A DNA stretch of 64,000 bases from Mesostigma viride (GCA_009746045.1 RPFO01000359.1:504662-568661), one strand, 5' to 3'; shown: positions 30,748 through 42,461, counted from the stretch's first letter. A program made the numbers and translations. Notes: a model not told the origin generated them from the letters alone.

Positions 30748-32484
30748 CCCGTGTTTTTTTAATTAGAACGCGATATATCGCGTTGTAAGCTTTTTTTAGA
30801 ACGCGTATAGCACCTAAGGAAAATTTTTTTTCATGGTCATGTATATACTTTCCTGAAAGCCCATAAATCAAAGGATTTTTTGAGCTACTCAGACCTACAA
30901 AATGCTTATTCATTAGAGAGATACACTGGTTTGAATACAGGGGGGTCTGACCATGACCGCGATTTCTTGACCCTAGGTCACAAGTCATGTGCTTATTCAC
31001 AAATGGTTCATGAAAAAAATCTGGCTTCTTGCACGAGCTATGGGCAACATATGCAGGCTCTGTGAAACAAAACTCAGGCCCATTGGGCCACTGGAGCTAT
31101 TTTTCATTAGCATCACAATTACAACGCAGTACAACGCAGTGGGAAACATGAGAGCCCTTGACAACATTACGCAACGACCCGAGCCCCATAAACGGGGCCA
31201 TAGTGAGCTTGGAGGGTCAAAACGTTGAAAATAGGTGTTGTATAAGTTATACTGCATCAAACATGCATCAAACATCATGACTGGATGACCTAATATGACT
31301 GAATCAGGCAGCCATAGCCAAAGCATCATCCACTCTCACAACGTGTTGAGCACATGCCTCGTGGGAATGGAGGTGCTGGGTTTTCATTCCATAACGCGTG
31401 CAATACTGAAAGAAAGAGGCACGTGTAATGCAAGGCTTGGATAGGTTGAGTGATCCATGAGCTTACATGCAGGCAAAGATGACGCTGGAATGCATGCTAG
31501 CAAATGGTGGCAAGATGCTAACAACACATGATTATACACCATGATTATGGGCACCCAGCTGATCTTCTTGCACAATCAACGCAGTATAAACCATCAACAT
31601 CCAATCCTCACGATATATGCACGGCTTGACGACGTATACAGCACCTAAATACTGCACAACTGCAACCTGCTATGGCTGACATGCAAGCAACGTCGAGTAG
31701 GATGGCGGTCTTAGAGAGGCTGGGCAGAGGTCGGTAGAAATAAGTGGAAAACTGGCAGAAACTAGGTAGAAACACGATATACTTACGCCTGCAAGCACTA
31801 TTGAGCCGGTGGCAGAGGCCATTTCCAGGAAAATATAGCATACCGTAGCAATAGCCACGGTCACGCCTTACGCTATTTGCAGGCACCATCATGCCCGGAG
31901 CTACCCGATAAAAGTCTGCACAAATCTCGGTTTAGCCGAGAGTCCGGGCGTTCGGAATGAATAAACATGTGTTAAGAAGTCGAAACACCATGGAAATACC
32001 AAGCATGGTGCCGCAGCAGACCCGAGTCTTGACGTAATAATATGTATGCCGGTTTCCAGGGTTTCCGCATGAAAGTTGGGTGAGAAACTGGAAAAAACTA
32101 CGTTTCCTTTGCCCCAGTACCTCAACAAACTCGTAGAAACCTAATTATCAACCTTTGAACGCATCATCATGGTCGTGCTACCCAACAGCCACTGAAATTC
32201 GCGCGAAAACTGGCGAGATCTACCTGCCGCCATCGCCGTCGTCTTCACCTTCGTCCCGCGAAAATGCCTGATTTCAGTGGTACATATTTGTTTGCAGCTG
32301 TCACAAAAAAAATACCAAAAATACCAGGATTTTTTCTTGAATTCTATGAGATGTTTCTGACCTATCTTGAAAGTTTCAGACCAAAAATCGCATGTTTAAT
32401 AGGTTTGCCACGTGTCAGATTACAACGCGATACATCGCGTTCTAACCCTACAACGCGATGTATCGCGTTGTAAAAAAACACGGG
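30748..32484. mobile_element. piggyBac-like TTAA element, non-autonomous (1.74 kb)
   Basis: Bounded by TTAA at 30744-30747 and 32485-32488. Inverted termini CCCGTGTTTTTTT (left) and AAAAAAACACGGG (right). TTAA duplication with a CCC start is the piggyBac signature. Just inside the left end is the 18-bp palindrome AACGCGATATATCGCGTT; inside the right end are two near-copies (ACAACGCGATACATCGCG and ACAACGCGATGTATCGCG). No transposase recognised; interior frames are short. Confidence 0.75.
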
Positions 32485-32493
32485 TTAAAGTTA

Positions 32494-32666
32494 TTCACGC
32501 CTTAAGTTGGCTTCGTGGGTTTGGGGGGTCAACCCAACTTTAGGCTTGAAGTTAGCATAACTTGCGACCCCCGTTCACGCCTTAAGTTGGGTTGGCCATG
32601 CAGCCAACTGCTACCCAACTTCAGGTGTGAACACAACTTAAGCAACCCAACTTAAGGCGTGAGAGA
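32494..32666. mobile_element. Small inverted-repeat element (MITE-like, ~170 bp)
   Basis: Ends are inverted copies: CACGCCTTAAGTTGG at left and CCAACTTAAGGCGTG at right, with another direct CACGCCTTAAGTTGGG at ~32577 and CCCAACTT blocks inside. It can fold into a long hairpin. No clear target duplication. It sits 5 bp beyond the right TTAA of the preceding element. Confidence 0.55.
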
Positions 32667-33483
32667 CTGTAATTCCTATCACGGTAACAAGCAAGTACTT
32701 CAAACCATGCACTTTGGTTCGATTCACCTACTGGACAGCTTGGCAAGGAATATATACACGCAAAGGTACGGTCCCTGGTGGCCGCTTCAATGGAAAGCGC
32801 CCAGGGCTCATGCCAGCACATCCGTCGTACACAGCTATTAATATTTGACTGAGAGGAGCAATCAGCATCATGGCTATGCTGCACTGGCAGTTTCACAGCT
32901 CAAGCTAATTAGCGACACACATGGCCCCACCATGCAGCGGTGGCCACATTAGAAGGTCGACACCCTGGCACAGGTAGTCCTGCCAAACCTTGGCCGTAGC
33001 AACCAGATCAACAGCGCCGCAGGAAAAAAAGCGCGGGAACATGTTTCCCCATGCGCTTGGGGCGGACATGGTACACCGGACACTAGCCGGTACTCAAGAT
33101 CTTGCTGCTCTCTGCCAATGCAGGCAGCCTCGCCCTCCATTAACGCATGTTCCAGTCGACCGTCTCAGGACGATGTAGTCGGTGGCCATAGATACGATAT
33201 TTATATACAGATCAACGAAACGTGCATGCTGAGAGCAAAAGTTCCAGTACTGCCCTTATGGGAGGCTGCAATGTCGACAGCAATTGCACAAACGCCAAGT
33301 AATCGCCAACATCCTCACCATCGCCCAACCTCGGATAAAGGGGGGGAGGATACCATTGGTCACATATTGAAGGGGGAGTTGCTGGGCGGCACATTGGAGG
33401 GTCGTCACGTTTAGGCTGGCGCTGCCACATCCATGCCAACGGTGGAATGCCACGCGTCAGTCCTGGCCATGCGGCTGGTAGCC
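32667..33483. other. Intergenic, nothing recognised
   Basis: About 800 bp between the inverted-repeat element and the 3' end of the TPR gene. Only short frames in all readings; no repeat of other window parts noticed. Confidence 0.5.
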
Positions 33484-34464
33484 TCACTCTGATAGCGCTT
33501 TCATCACCCACAACGCGTCCAGGTTGCGCAGGAAGCCCTGCGTGTCACAATGTTCCGCCCCCAGGGTGGCCACCGCGATGGCTATGGCGCGTTTGCAGGC
33601 ATACTCTGCCTCGCTGAAACGTCTTGCTTGCGCAAGACTCTCGGCAAGGAAGTTGAACGCGGCAGCCACCGATGGGTGGCTGTTGCCCACCTCGCTGGAG
33701 ATGATGCCCGCGAGGCGCTGGAAGCAGGTGGCTGCTTCCTCAAAGCGGTCATTGGAGCGGTAATACTTGGCGAGAAAGAGCAGGGCCTCGGCAACTTCCA
33801 TCTCGGAACCTGGAGATGCCTCCCGAACGCGAAGGAACAGCTGATAAACTAGTTCCAGTTCGGGCACATAGGAATGACGGCTCCCTGGAGGAACATTGCA
33901 GCTATTTTCAAGCTGCGTGGCAAGGGCGTGCAGTGCAGACGCGCACTGGCGGACATCGTCCCGGCAGGAGGCAATCGACTCGCGGCACTTGTCAAGGAAA
34001 GGCAAGGCGTGCCAAGACAGCTTGGAGCGGCCCGCAGTCACGCTGGCTTCGATCATGTCGAGGATCCCGAATATGGCCGGCACAACTGCGGCATCGGGGG
34101 AGTCGAAAATCTCTGACAATCTGTTCGGATAGTCGCAGTGAGCATGCACAACGTTGCTCAAATCAACTTGAACAGTGGACAAATCGCCATTCGGATGACA
34201 TGGGGCGTTGTCGACAACCTGCGAAGTTTGTGTTTGGTGGCATCCAATAGATTCGTACTCCGCCAAGGAGGACGGCGCCCATTCTCCGTTTTCGAAATGC
34301 AGCCAGTTTTGGCGAGAACTGCGTGGACATTCCGTGCACGGCCCTTTGCGGTTGGGCAGAGAACTGCGCCAGGACGGCGTCCAATTCGCTGAGGAAGCTG
34401 CCGACTGCAGCGGGCCCAAGTCGTCGAACGAGCTGGATCGCGCACTGGATAATCCGCTGCCCAT
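33484..34464 (-). CDS. Kinesin-light-chain-like TPR protein
   Basis: 326 codons in one open frame. Starts MGSGLSSARS: Gly2 and Ser6 fit the N-myristoylation pattern MGxxxS, suggesting membrane anchoring. Residues ~1-120 are Ser-rich and low in structure. A helical region at ~125-190 (GILDMIEASVTAGRSKLSW; QCASALHALATQLE) precedes two TPR-like units at ~222-256 (RFEEAATCFQRLAGI) and ~264-300 (NFLAESLAQARRFSEAEYACKRAI), with the kinesin-light-chain type ending ATLGAEHCDTQGFLRNL. Paralogue of 56185-57990: both share the helical block, the TPR pair and the MGxxxS start, but this one ends right after the TPRs. Likely a protein-interaction adaptor; partner unknown. Intron-free as far as visible. Confidence 0.75.
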   Translation of the reverse strand: MGSGLSSARSSSFDDLGPLQSAASSANWTPSWRSSLPNRKGPCTECPRSSRQNWLHFENGEWAPSSLAEYESIGCHQTQTSQVVDNAPCHPNGDLSTVQVDLSNVVHAHCDYPNRLSEIFDSPDAAVVPAIFGILDMIEASVTAGRSKLSWHALPFLDKCRESIASCRDDVRQCASALHALATQLENSCNVPPGSRHSYVPELELVYQLFLRVREASPGSEMEVAEALLFLAKYYRSNDRFEEAATCFQRLAGIISSEVGNSHPSVAAAFNFLAESLAQARRFSEAEYACKRAIAIAVATLGAEHCDTQGFLRNLDALWVMKALSE

Positions 34465-34854
34465 GGCGGGAAAAAGATATGCCTAGAACTTAATGCTCAG
34501 ATTAACGTACTTCGGCTGAACGCCGAAAAGTTTTGCTGATTTGAGAGTGTTACTGGGAAGGGAGTAGGCCGAGGGCGAGCTGGTAAAACCAGCAGTGCGT
34601 TTGACGACGTCGGAATTTCGTAAGGGCAGTGGGATTGCGCGCTGGAAATATTGTCTGAGACGTCACGTGTACATGTTGTGAAACGGTAGTATCGAGAGTT
34701 TGATTAGATTTCTACAAATCTGGGACGTGACATGAGTTTCTTACCTCACGTGCATGCGCTGCGCATCTGATCGTGAGGGCTTCGGGTCAGATTATGGACA
34801 CCCCGCGAAATCAAAATGTATATTGCCACAATGTCGGAGTCCAACCGCGCCGGT

Positions 34855-35365
34855 ACAAGTCAGCAGTGAGGCAGAGATGTTCTGTCCTTGCGCCACGCAG
34901 TAAGATTGTGGCAAGGATTGTGGCGAACGTTAGGTTGTCAGTCAACTGGTCGTTGCTCATGAAAGATCAGCCTTGCGATGTTGCGATTCGGCGAGCGGTT
35001 TCCCAAAACTTCTCTGGGTGGTGCGGATACGTAATTGACAGGTTATAACTTCATGGGTCTCTCGCCAGTCGCCAGCAGATACTGAGATATTAGTGCATAC
35101 ATACAGTATAAAGTCTGCGTTATACTACAGTACGGTAGTGCTTTGAAAAGTCAGCAGCGAGGCAGAGATGTTCTGTCCTTGCGCCACGCAGTAAGATTGT
35201 GGCGAACGTCAGGTTGTCAGTCAACTGGTCGTTGCATGTCGTTGCACATGAAAGATCAGCACTGGGATTCGGGGAGGCGGAGTCCAACCCTTCTCTGGTT
35301 TGTGCGGATACGTAACTGACAGTTTTATACTTCACGGGTGGCTCACCAATCACCAGAAGATCCTG
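34855..35365. repeat. Two-copy ~215-bp direct repeat
   Basis: 34855-35070 and 35147-35365 share GAGGCAGAGATGTTCTGTCC, GCGCCACGCAGTAAGATTGT and TTGTCAGTCAACTGGTCGTT in order, roughly 85% alike by eye. A partial third piece with ACGCAGTAAGA lies near 35418. Non-coding; upstream of the TPR gene on its 5' side. Confidence 0.7.
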
Positions 35366-35846
35366 CGTTACGGTGACCTGTACGGTTGAATAATCGAATT
35401 ACAATCGCCAATCGTTTCTACGCAGTAAGAATAACGCAGGATCTGTCGTTAGTCAGTTGGACCCCACATGGTCGTAGCAAACAGCACTACCGTAGTGGTC
35501 AAAATCACTTTGCGAATAATTACTTCGCGACCCCAAAACAAGGTGAAATTTAGAGCCTTTCCACATATGGTGACGAATTAGTGCGAATTAGGAGGACTCG
35601 GATTGGTCCGGACCGCAGTTCCAGGCTCGAGGTCTAATTCGGCGCGGCGAATTAGAATGAATTAGCGGTGAATTAGTCGGGACGGGGTTTCCACATTCAG
35701 TTCCGATCCAACGGCGGCGAACAAGTTCCCGCCTTTTTGTGTGCATCATGGCACGTGCTTGACCCTACTTAAAGTGAAAACTGCACCCCGTCGCCCAGCA
35801 TTACACGCCATAACCATCTGGCATCGCTGTGATTTTAAGCCTTGCA

Positions 35847-36011
35847 ATGGCTGAGCCGCCGCCTGCGGCGCTTACGTTTAAGACGCAAGAAGATGTTCTT
35901 GAGGCCGAGGTGCGCGGCCAGATCACAGCGGCCTATGCCATACATTGGATTAGGCGCCTTAACGAACTGAGTCGAGGGAAGCGAGGAGGGGACGCGATGA
36001 GCGCCATCTAA
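35847..36011 (+). CDS. Short hypothetical frame inside the Harbinger element
   Basis: Starts MAEPPPAALTFKTQEDVLEA and ends GGDAMSAI, 55 codons from the second ATG. It lies just inside the left subterminal region, where the second (Myb/SANT-like) ORF of Harbinger elements would begin, but it is too short to assign and may be a first exon. Confidence 0.25.
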   Translation: MAEPPPAALTFKTQEDVLEAEVRGQITAAYAIHWIRRLNELSRGKRGGDAMSAI

Positions 36012-36730
36012 GCAGTTGCTTGTCATGTCTATACGCCCGGGCATCTCATGATCTGTCTACCATGCACGCATTTTCCTTGGATGAATCAAACAGCTTTTGA
36101 CATTTTAATGGCGACAATGAAGTCCGGCCACGACAATATAGCGCTGCTCAGAGCTTCGTTGCCGAGAAAGGTTTAAAAGGTGCTTTTTCCGGGCAGATAA
36201 TGTAACTCTGCCTAGACCCCGGTAGCTTTCAGCACGCGCATATTGCTTGAGGTAAGCGAGCCACGACGCCTGCAGGTGCTCCTGCCGAGGTGGAGACCTC
36301 CGAGAGCACGTGGATTAGGCTCATGCGTCACAGCAGCATCGACCTTCATTCTCCTGGTGTACGTGGAAGGTCACTTTTCAGGATTAACATATCTGAATGT
36401 TGATTGCCTGTTCATTTTCCGTCAATTGAGCAGCGATTGAAACCATGAGCCATGCAAGTGTAAGGTGCAGAATTCAGTTGATGCACCCAAGCAGGTAATG
36501 TGCAAAATAGATGAACCCAAGTAATATGTGCAGATGTTTCGTCCCACTGGCTGTGTGCTATTGCATGAACCGTGTAGGCCCTTGGCGTGTACTCACTTGC
36601 TGCAACCGTGCCCACAGCTGCTTGTCAATACACGCGGCAGGCACAACGACTTTTGCCGCGAGGTGAAACATTTAACTCCCCCACACCTAGCATTTTTCAC
36701 TCTTTCTTTTCCCTATCCATCCTACCCCCC

Positions 36731-37470
36731 AGCACACACACACGCACACACACATACACATGCACATAAATGTTCACACACACATGCAAACACGCACGCA
36801 TACACACATGCACACATGCACACATACACACATGCACACACGCACACATGCACACATGCACACACGCACACACGCACACATACACACATGCACACATACA
36901 CAAATGCACACACGCACACATGCACACACGCACACATGCACACACGCACACATGCACACACGCACACATACACACATGCACACATACACACATGCACACA
37001 CGCACACATGCACACACGCACACATGCACACACGCACACATACACACATGCACACATACACACATGCACACACGCACACATGCACACACGCACACATGCA
37101 CACACGCACACACGCACGCATACACACATGCACACATACACACATGCACACACGCACGCATACACACATGCACACATACACACACGCACACACGCACACA
37201 CGCACACACGCACACACGCACACACGCACACACGCACACACGCACACACGCACACACGCACACACGCACACACGCACACTCGCACACACACACACACGCA
37301 CACACGCACACACATGCACACTGTGACATACACATGTATGCACACAATATCACACACATGCACACACCCACGTGCGCACATGCACGCTAACACATGCACA
37401 CAAACATGTGCACACACCCACGAGCACACGTGCACATGCATACAAACGCACACAAACACAGGCCGACTTG
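36731..37470. repeat. Long CA/CACACG/CACATG microsatellite
   Basis: About 740 bp of (CA)n interspersed with CACACG and CACATG hexamers arranged in a repeating higher pattern (CACATACACACATGCACACA alternating with CACACGCACACATGCACACA). All six frames are open because the repeat lacks stop codons; the resulting His/Thr- or Cys/Val-rich frames are not genes. Confidence 0.95.
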
Positions 37471-38652
37471 CACACATGCGCCACACACATCAATCCATCA
37501 CCAATAAACGGGTTGCTTGGACCCAACGACCTTCTTACTCGCCTGTCCACCCAATGTTCTGCCCATCCTCCCGCCTGCAAGTCTGCCACCCGCCTATCTG
37601 CCCACCCATCTGTCAACCTGCCTGCCTGCCTGCTTGTGTGCATGCCTGCGGGCCTGCATGTGCACCTGCGCCCATGCACCTATTATGCCCCCATGGCACA
37701 TACATGCAGCCTAGCTAGTTGAGTGTCTCTAGGCACGCGCACATGGGTGGCTACATGGGCATTTGCCTGTGTCTTGGGCTGGGGCGTTGGGCTGATTAGT
37801 TCAAGAGTGGGCGGGAAGACGGTGGTATAATTGGGTGGGTAGGGACGGAGTGGATGGATGATTGGGGGGGTTGGATGCGGGTGGGACTCAAGTTAGTGTT
37901 AAGTCCAATGTTGCCTATAGCATCAACAAAAATAAGCGAGAAAGCAGCCAAAATTCAAGGAGCCTACTTTTTGTAACATTTGCCAAACTGCAATTAATGG
38001 TTGCAGGCTCACAAGCTGCCAGATTCATAACGCACATGGAATGAATTGCATGGTTACAGGACAAGCGCGTGGTTGGAAATCTTACAATGCCTGGCAACGT
38101 CTCTTTCATGTGCCCACTGAGAACCGCTGTTCTTCGACACAAGAAGGCTTTGGCAAGCAACGAGCTTCGGCCAGGGCCTTCATTTCAAGGAACCGTGTGT
38201 AAAGCAAGAACTCAGGATTTACAAACGGAAACTATACCTAACTTTGCGACCTTCATGCAGTATGTCATGTGCATGGCTATGTAGTATGTGCCAACAATCA
38301 CAACGAAAACGTGCGAAATTGCAAACATTGCCATGGAAGGGCAGGAGCCACGCACGCAGCAAATTAAAACGGTTCGTGAACCAGTCTGTCGGGCATAAAG
38401 ACAGCAAAGTCTGGCCAGCAATAATGCAGTGCGATGCGAGACAAACTCGGTAAATATGGGCAGGCAGGCGATGCTCGTCCTCAGCAGTGCTATCTAACGT
38501 GACGGCGCCTTATTTCCGCGTGCACGGTGCCGAACATGGCACTGGCCTGATTCCAGTTGCAGCAACGCCAGATGCCTTCCCGTCATAGAGCAGAGGCTTC
38601 ACGTACGTCGCCATCGTTGGCTACCAATCGCTATGCTTCCCGTGATAATGCA

Positions 38653-39135
38653 CTACGCGTCCGAACAAAATGTCGAGAAAGCAAACAATCTACACGCGAG
38701 AGAACTGGGCTGATAGCTTTTCAGTACTGGTTTTACCGTGCCTTCAAATTCCATTGGCTTACTTAACCATGGCTGACTAATTTTAGCTAACGCGATCAAC
38801 ATACACACTACACGATCAAAGGAATCACGGGTCATGTGAAATGTTGCACGGAAGTCCGCGTCCGTCATGACACCCCCTCGCTTTGCTGATTCCCAAAATC
38901 CACGTCCTGCGGCCCTATCATATGCCCACGGGCGACCGGGCTGCCACCCGCCTCGTCGGTCGTCTGGCTTGTCGTCCATTGCCATCCCCATCATCACTTG
39001 TGTGGCGGTAATTGCCATGTATTCCGCCTCGCGAGCCGCATTTTCCTGAATAATGCGGATCGCGGCCTGCTTCCTGCGTAGCTGCAGGTAGCGCACCAGC
39101 ACGATGAGAAATATAACTATTAGTCTCGCGATCAT
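38653..39135 (-). pseudogene. PIF/Harbinger transposase, N-terminal part
   Basis: 160 codons. After a basic/hydrophobic start (MIARLIVIFLIVLVRYLQLRRKQ) it reads RPWAYDRAAGRGFWESAKRGG and then ADFRATFHMTRDSFDRVV, matching the F-R-M-x-R-x-x-F-D-x-L-V block just before the DDE domain of Harbinger/HARBI1 transposases. At SFDRVV the minus strand reads GTGTATGT, a plausible splice donor, so the last ~50 residues may be intronic. The downstream DDE domain is not recognised. Located near one terminus of the element, transcribed inward. Confidence 0.6.
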
Positions 39136-39457
39136 GGCTACGCACTTTCATCCACTAACGCGCGGCAGCGATGGTGGCCGCACTGTCTTCCCGGCGTGCA
39201 CGTGTTCCCCGCCCTTTTCACGTCGTGTTCCCCGCCCTTTTCGTGCATCGACCAAAAAAAAAAAAATTAATTCTGACTGGAACTGGCCGGAACTGCTTTT
39301 TTCGAGTTCCAGGAGTTCCACCCCAGTTCCGGTCGAATTAGCGGTTAATTAGAATTACATTTCTAATTGGACGGCCCAATGTGGAAACCTCTAGTTCCGG
39401 AACCGACTGAATTAGGACCCTAACTCCCCGGAACTGACGAATGTGGAAAGGGCCTTA

Positions 39458-40011
39458 TAGTTTGCGACACAAAAATAAGGCGAAGTTGTAGGTTTGCGAG
39501 CCGATCGACGTGTTTGTGGTCAGTGGCTTGGGTCTCACCGACTTCATATCCCTTGGCCCCCTTTCTATGTAACCCAACTACCCAACTGACTAACTTGATT
39601 GATCCATTGGGTAGCACTGATTAAAATAGCTAGGCTTGGGGCCGTTGTCGGTGCGCCGCACTCACTCAGCAGGCGCCCGGGCGCGGTAACATTTTCGGGG
39701 AAATGGGTATATTTTATTAGCCAATTATGGACCAAAGAGGTGAGAGGGGAAATGAGTATCAGCGAATCCTAATGAAGGTGGGCACACACACGTGTGGCGG
39801 TGACAGGTGAAAGGCTAATAGGGCGCGTTATTAGACCAGGGAAGCCATTAAAAATGAGTAATGTCGCCATGAGGCATACTGGTGAATACCGACGCGGTAA
39901 CATTTCAGTTTCAGTGGAGCCCCGGCCTTTGCGACCCAAAATGAAGCCCATCAGTGATAGCGGCAGTTTGCGAGGTCGATTTGATCATTTTGTACTGATT
40001 GTCTCGAGCCG
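39458..40011. other. Intergenic, nothing recognised
   Basis: Right flank of the Harbinger element; only short frames. The flanks on either side of the element (GAAATTTA / TTATAGTTTGCG) would rejoin at TTA. Confidence 0.45.
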
Positions 40012-40102
40012 AACTTCAAAACTTCAAAACTTCAAAACTTCAAAACTTCAAAACTTCAAAACTTCAAAACTTCAAAACTTCAAAACTTCAAAACTTCAAA
40101 AT
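40012..40102. repeat. 8-bp tandem repeat (AACTTCAA)n
   Basis: About ten or eleven copies of ACTTCAAA in a row, then a decayed end AATATCAAAGG. Non-coding. Confidence 0.95.
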
Positions 40103-40302
40103 ATCAAAGGCTTCCATTACAGTAACTGCCGGATTAGGTAGTCGGTGGCACCCCGCCAAAACCCTTAATACTGAATTGAACTATGGTAATAACACTTGAA
40201 ATTCCGCATTTGCACAATGCTGACATATGATTGCGGGCACTAAATGACATCTCTTGTGAGTTGTCCATGCACTTGTTGGGGGTACTACCCCCAAGTATAC
40301 GC

Positions 40303-40412
40303 CAATAGATTAGACCGGTAGGATTGTGTGCACCCATCCATCCATCCATCGGGGTTAATGCTCCGTGACTCCCCAACGGGAGCACGAGTCTAATTAATTA
40401 ATTAATTAATAC
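40303..40412 (+). mobile_element. Solitary LINE-A 3' end
   Basis: ATTAGACCGGTAGGATTGTG followed by (ATCC)3-4, the GCTCCGTGACTCCCC hairpin and (TTAA)n. A severely 5'-truncated LINE-A insertion of ~110 bp. Confidence 0.8.
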
Positions 40413-40734
40413 GCCAATATAATTTGCGCTATAAATAGAAAAAGACGCTAATTAGGGCTTGGTATGCCCCAGCCAATGCACACATTTGTTGGCAACAAAA
40501 AATCAGCCATTTGTAGTTCCCTGACTCAGGGCTTGCTGAGCTATTTACATCATGGAAATGGCAAAACCTTGAACAGTTATGAATTTTCCCGCAAAACAGG
40601 TCTTTTTTTACCGGACATTGGGAATAAACATGTCATAAACACTTCAGATAAGGCCACAATTAAGTCAAGCAAAAATCCGGCTAACAGGGGGGCAGCAGTG
40701 GTCCAAGTCCCAGGTCATTCCGACAAGTAGCGAC

Positions 40735-40860
40735 GTGTTGTTGTTTAGATATCTAGATGTTGTAGCTAGTGATGTTGTTCAGATAGATAGATGTTGTAGG
40801 TAGCTGATGTAGATAGATTAGACCGGTAGCTAGGACTGTTTGCACCCACCCATCCATCCA
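40735..40860 (+). mobile_element. LINE-A 3' UTR fragment without hairpin
   Basis: Matches the LINE-A 3' UTR (TGTAGGTAGCTGATGTAGAT; ATTAGACCGGTAGC) and ends in a few ATCC units, where a LINE-B 5' end (AGCCACGAGGTAGCCATGG) takes over at 40861. LINE-B probably inserted at the ATCC tract. Confidence 0.7.
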
Positions 40861-42460
40861 GCCAGCCACGAGGTAGCCATGGCTGACGGCGGAGCTCATA
40901 ACTTTCACGTTTGAGCACCGAATTTAGCCGTGAATATCACTATCGCTTCGTCTTTCTAAGACGCACATGCTGATATAATTTTCCGAATCTAAAACGCAAT
41001 ATATGACGAGCAAACGTCCCTTGCCGCAACGCAGTTTGGCGGATGCGCTCGGCCATGAAAATTCTACAGCTCAGGCTGCAGCTTCGCTCTCAGGTCCGGC
41101 AGGCAGCGGTGACACTAGTCGTGCACTGGTGGTCGCCCAGCAACCCCCCGGGCTTAACCCTATGCCTCGCCATCGGCATCGCCTGACCCGAAACAGACCC
41201 GAGCTCAGCCGACAAAACAGGAGGGTCCCGCCCCTCTGAACCGCGTTTTTGGCCCAAACGTTTCCAGGTCGATGATCACTCGTGACTGGACCAGCATTTC
41301 CCCGGACGATGCTATGCACTGCATCTTCTTCGGGGACTACGCCTCGCTTTACGACCTGTGCCTCCATCTCTACGACCAAGATCCGGCCTCCTCTGCGGCA
41401 ACGGCAGCCGCTGGACCAACCACAGCATGCTGTTCGGCTGCCCCCGCCCCCAGCTCCAGCACGCCATCCTCAACTCCCTTCTCCAACGCTCTGATGGCGA
41501 GATCTGGGCTCCATCCATCTCCGCCCCCACCCTCCGTTCCATCCTCATGGAAGCCTTCCAGCAGCACGTGACCCCCCTTGCTGCCGACGTCGCAGCAATG
41601 GGTGGCCCGCTGGCTGCTGAACTTCCTCACCTCACCGCCACCTCCACTGCCATTTCCGCCTCCACTGCCGACATCAAATCCCAGCTCCTCGACCTCGACC
41701 AAAGCCTTTAAGCCACCGCCACCGCCCTTGAGAGCTTGCATGACACCGCCGGCCTCACCGCCCAGGCGGTGAAGGACATCGCCGCCCAGCCGGCGCCTGC
41801 TGGCCCGGCCGGCGATGCTCCCTCCACCTGCCAGGGCGGACTTGCTTAAGCAGCACACCACCTCCACCACCTCCACCATCACGGCACAACTCAAGCAACA
41901 AGCCCTCGACGAACGTGAGGAAGCCGACATCGCCCGGCGCAGCCACAATGTCATCGTCAAGCACTTCGACCATGCAGCTAGCCGGCAGGTGAGACCTCCA
42001 CGAGCCTTCTTGAGGCATTTATTAAGCGCGACATTTTTGCCCCCATGCTACTCACTGGTGAGCTGGACATGTCGGCTGTCCGCCTCCCCCGCGCGCGGGG
42101 GAAGGCTGGCCCGGCACCCGTGCTCCTCACCAGTTTAAGTACATGGCGGACAAGCTGTCGTTCCTTAAATGCCGCAAGAAGCTCTCGGAGACTCGCTTCA
42201 GGCTGGACGACGACGTGACCCTAGCCCAGCAGCAGCGGCGACGCGAGCTATGGCCGACCTACCTTCAGTCAGCTCCGGCAGAGAGCAGGGGGGAAGCCGG
42301 TATACTGGAGGGGCCGGGCGGTCATCCACGTTGACCACAAGCCCTGGCAGGCCCCCCCTGCCACCTCAGACTAGGGAATATATACCCGTAGTGTAGTAGA
42401 TTAGTCAGGCTTAGCCTAGCATGTGGCCCACGCGCATGTGCGCCCATAATTAATTAATTA
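40861..42460 (+). mobile_element. LINE-B copy 3 (ORF1-only)
   Basis: Runs from AGCCACGAGGTAGCCATGG through the 5' UTR, ORF1 and a short 3' UTR (GTCAGGCTTAGCCTAGCATG; GGCCCACGCGCA) to (TTAA)n at 42448-42468. No endonuclease or RT. About 1.6 kb. It carries the undisturbed form of the TTAA site (GGACTTGCTTAAGCAGCACA, ~41839-41858) that is occupied by a 2.6-kb element in the minus-strand copy. Confidence 0.8.
41003..42376 (+). pseudogene. LINE-B ORF1, copy 3
   Basis: Starts MTSKRPLPQRSLADALGHEN. Contains GSGDTSRALVVAQQPPG, the DYASLYDLCLHLY block, SDGEIWAPSISAPTLRSIL, a coiled coil with ADIKSQLLDLDQSL, DIARRSHNVIVKHFDHA (first strand of the RNA-binding domain) and DKLSFLKCRKKLSETRF with LDDDVTLAQQQRRRELWPTYLQ. 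Frameshifts near 41215, 41400, 41710, 41810 and 41990 break it. Best copy for deducing the family's ORF1. Confidence 0.7.
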
Positions 42461-42461
42461 A

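Larger units (their letters stand above)
35553..39454. mobile_element. PIF/Harbinger-type DNA transposon, degenerate (3.9 kb)
   Basis: Target duplication TTA at 35550-35552 and 39455-39457. Inverted termini: GAGCCTTTCCACAT at left and, on the other strand at the right, GGCCCTTTCCACATTCG. Subterminal inverted similarities include GGTTTCCACATT and repeated AATTAG/GAATTAG blocks on both sides. A 3-bp TWA duplication is the PIF/Harbinger hallmark, and a Harbinger-like transposase N-terminus lies near the right end on the minus strand. A long CA-type microsatellite occupies 36731-37470. The catalytic DDE region was not found, so it is probably dead or has introns I cannot resolve. Confidence 0.75.

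Noticed and set aside
36528-37718. Open frame of ~396 codons, His/Thr-rich, and its antisense Cys/Val-rich partners
   Set aside because: The CA/CACACG/CACATG microsatellite lacks stops in all frames; it lies inside a decayed Harbinger element.
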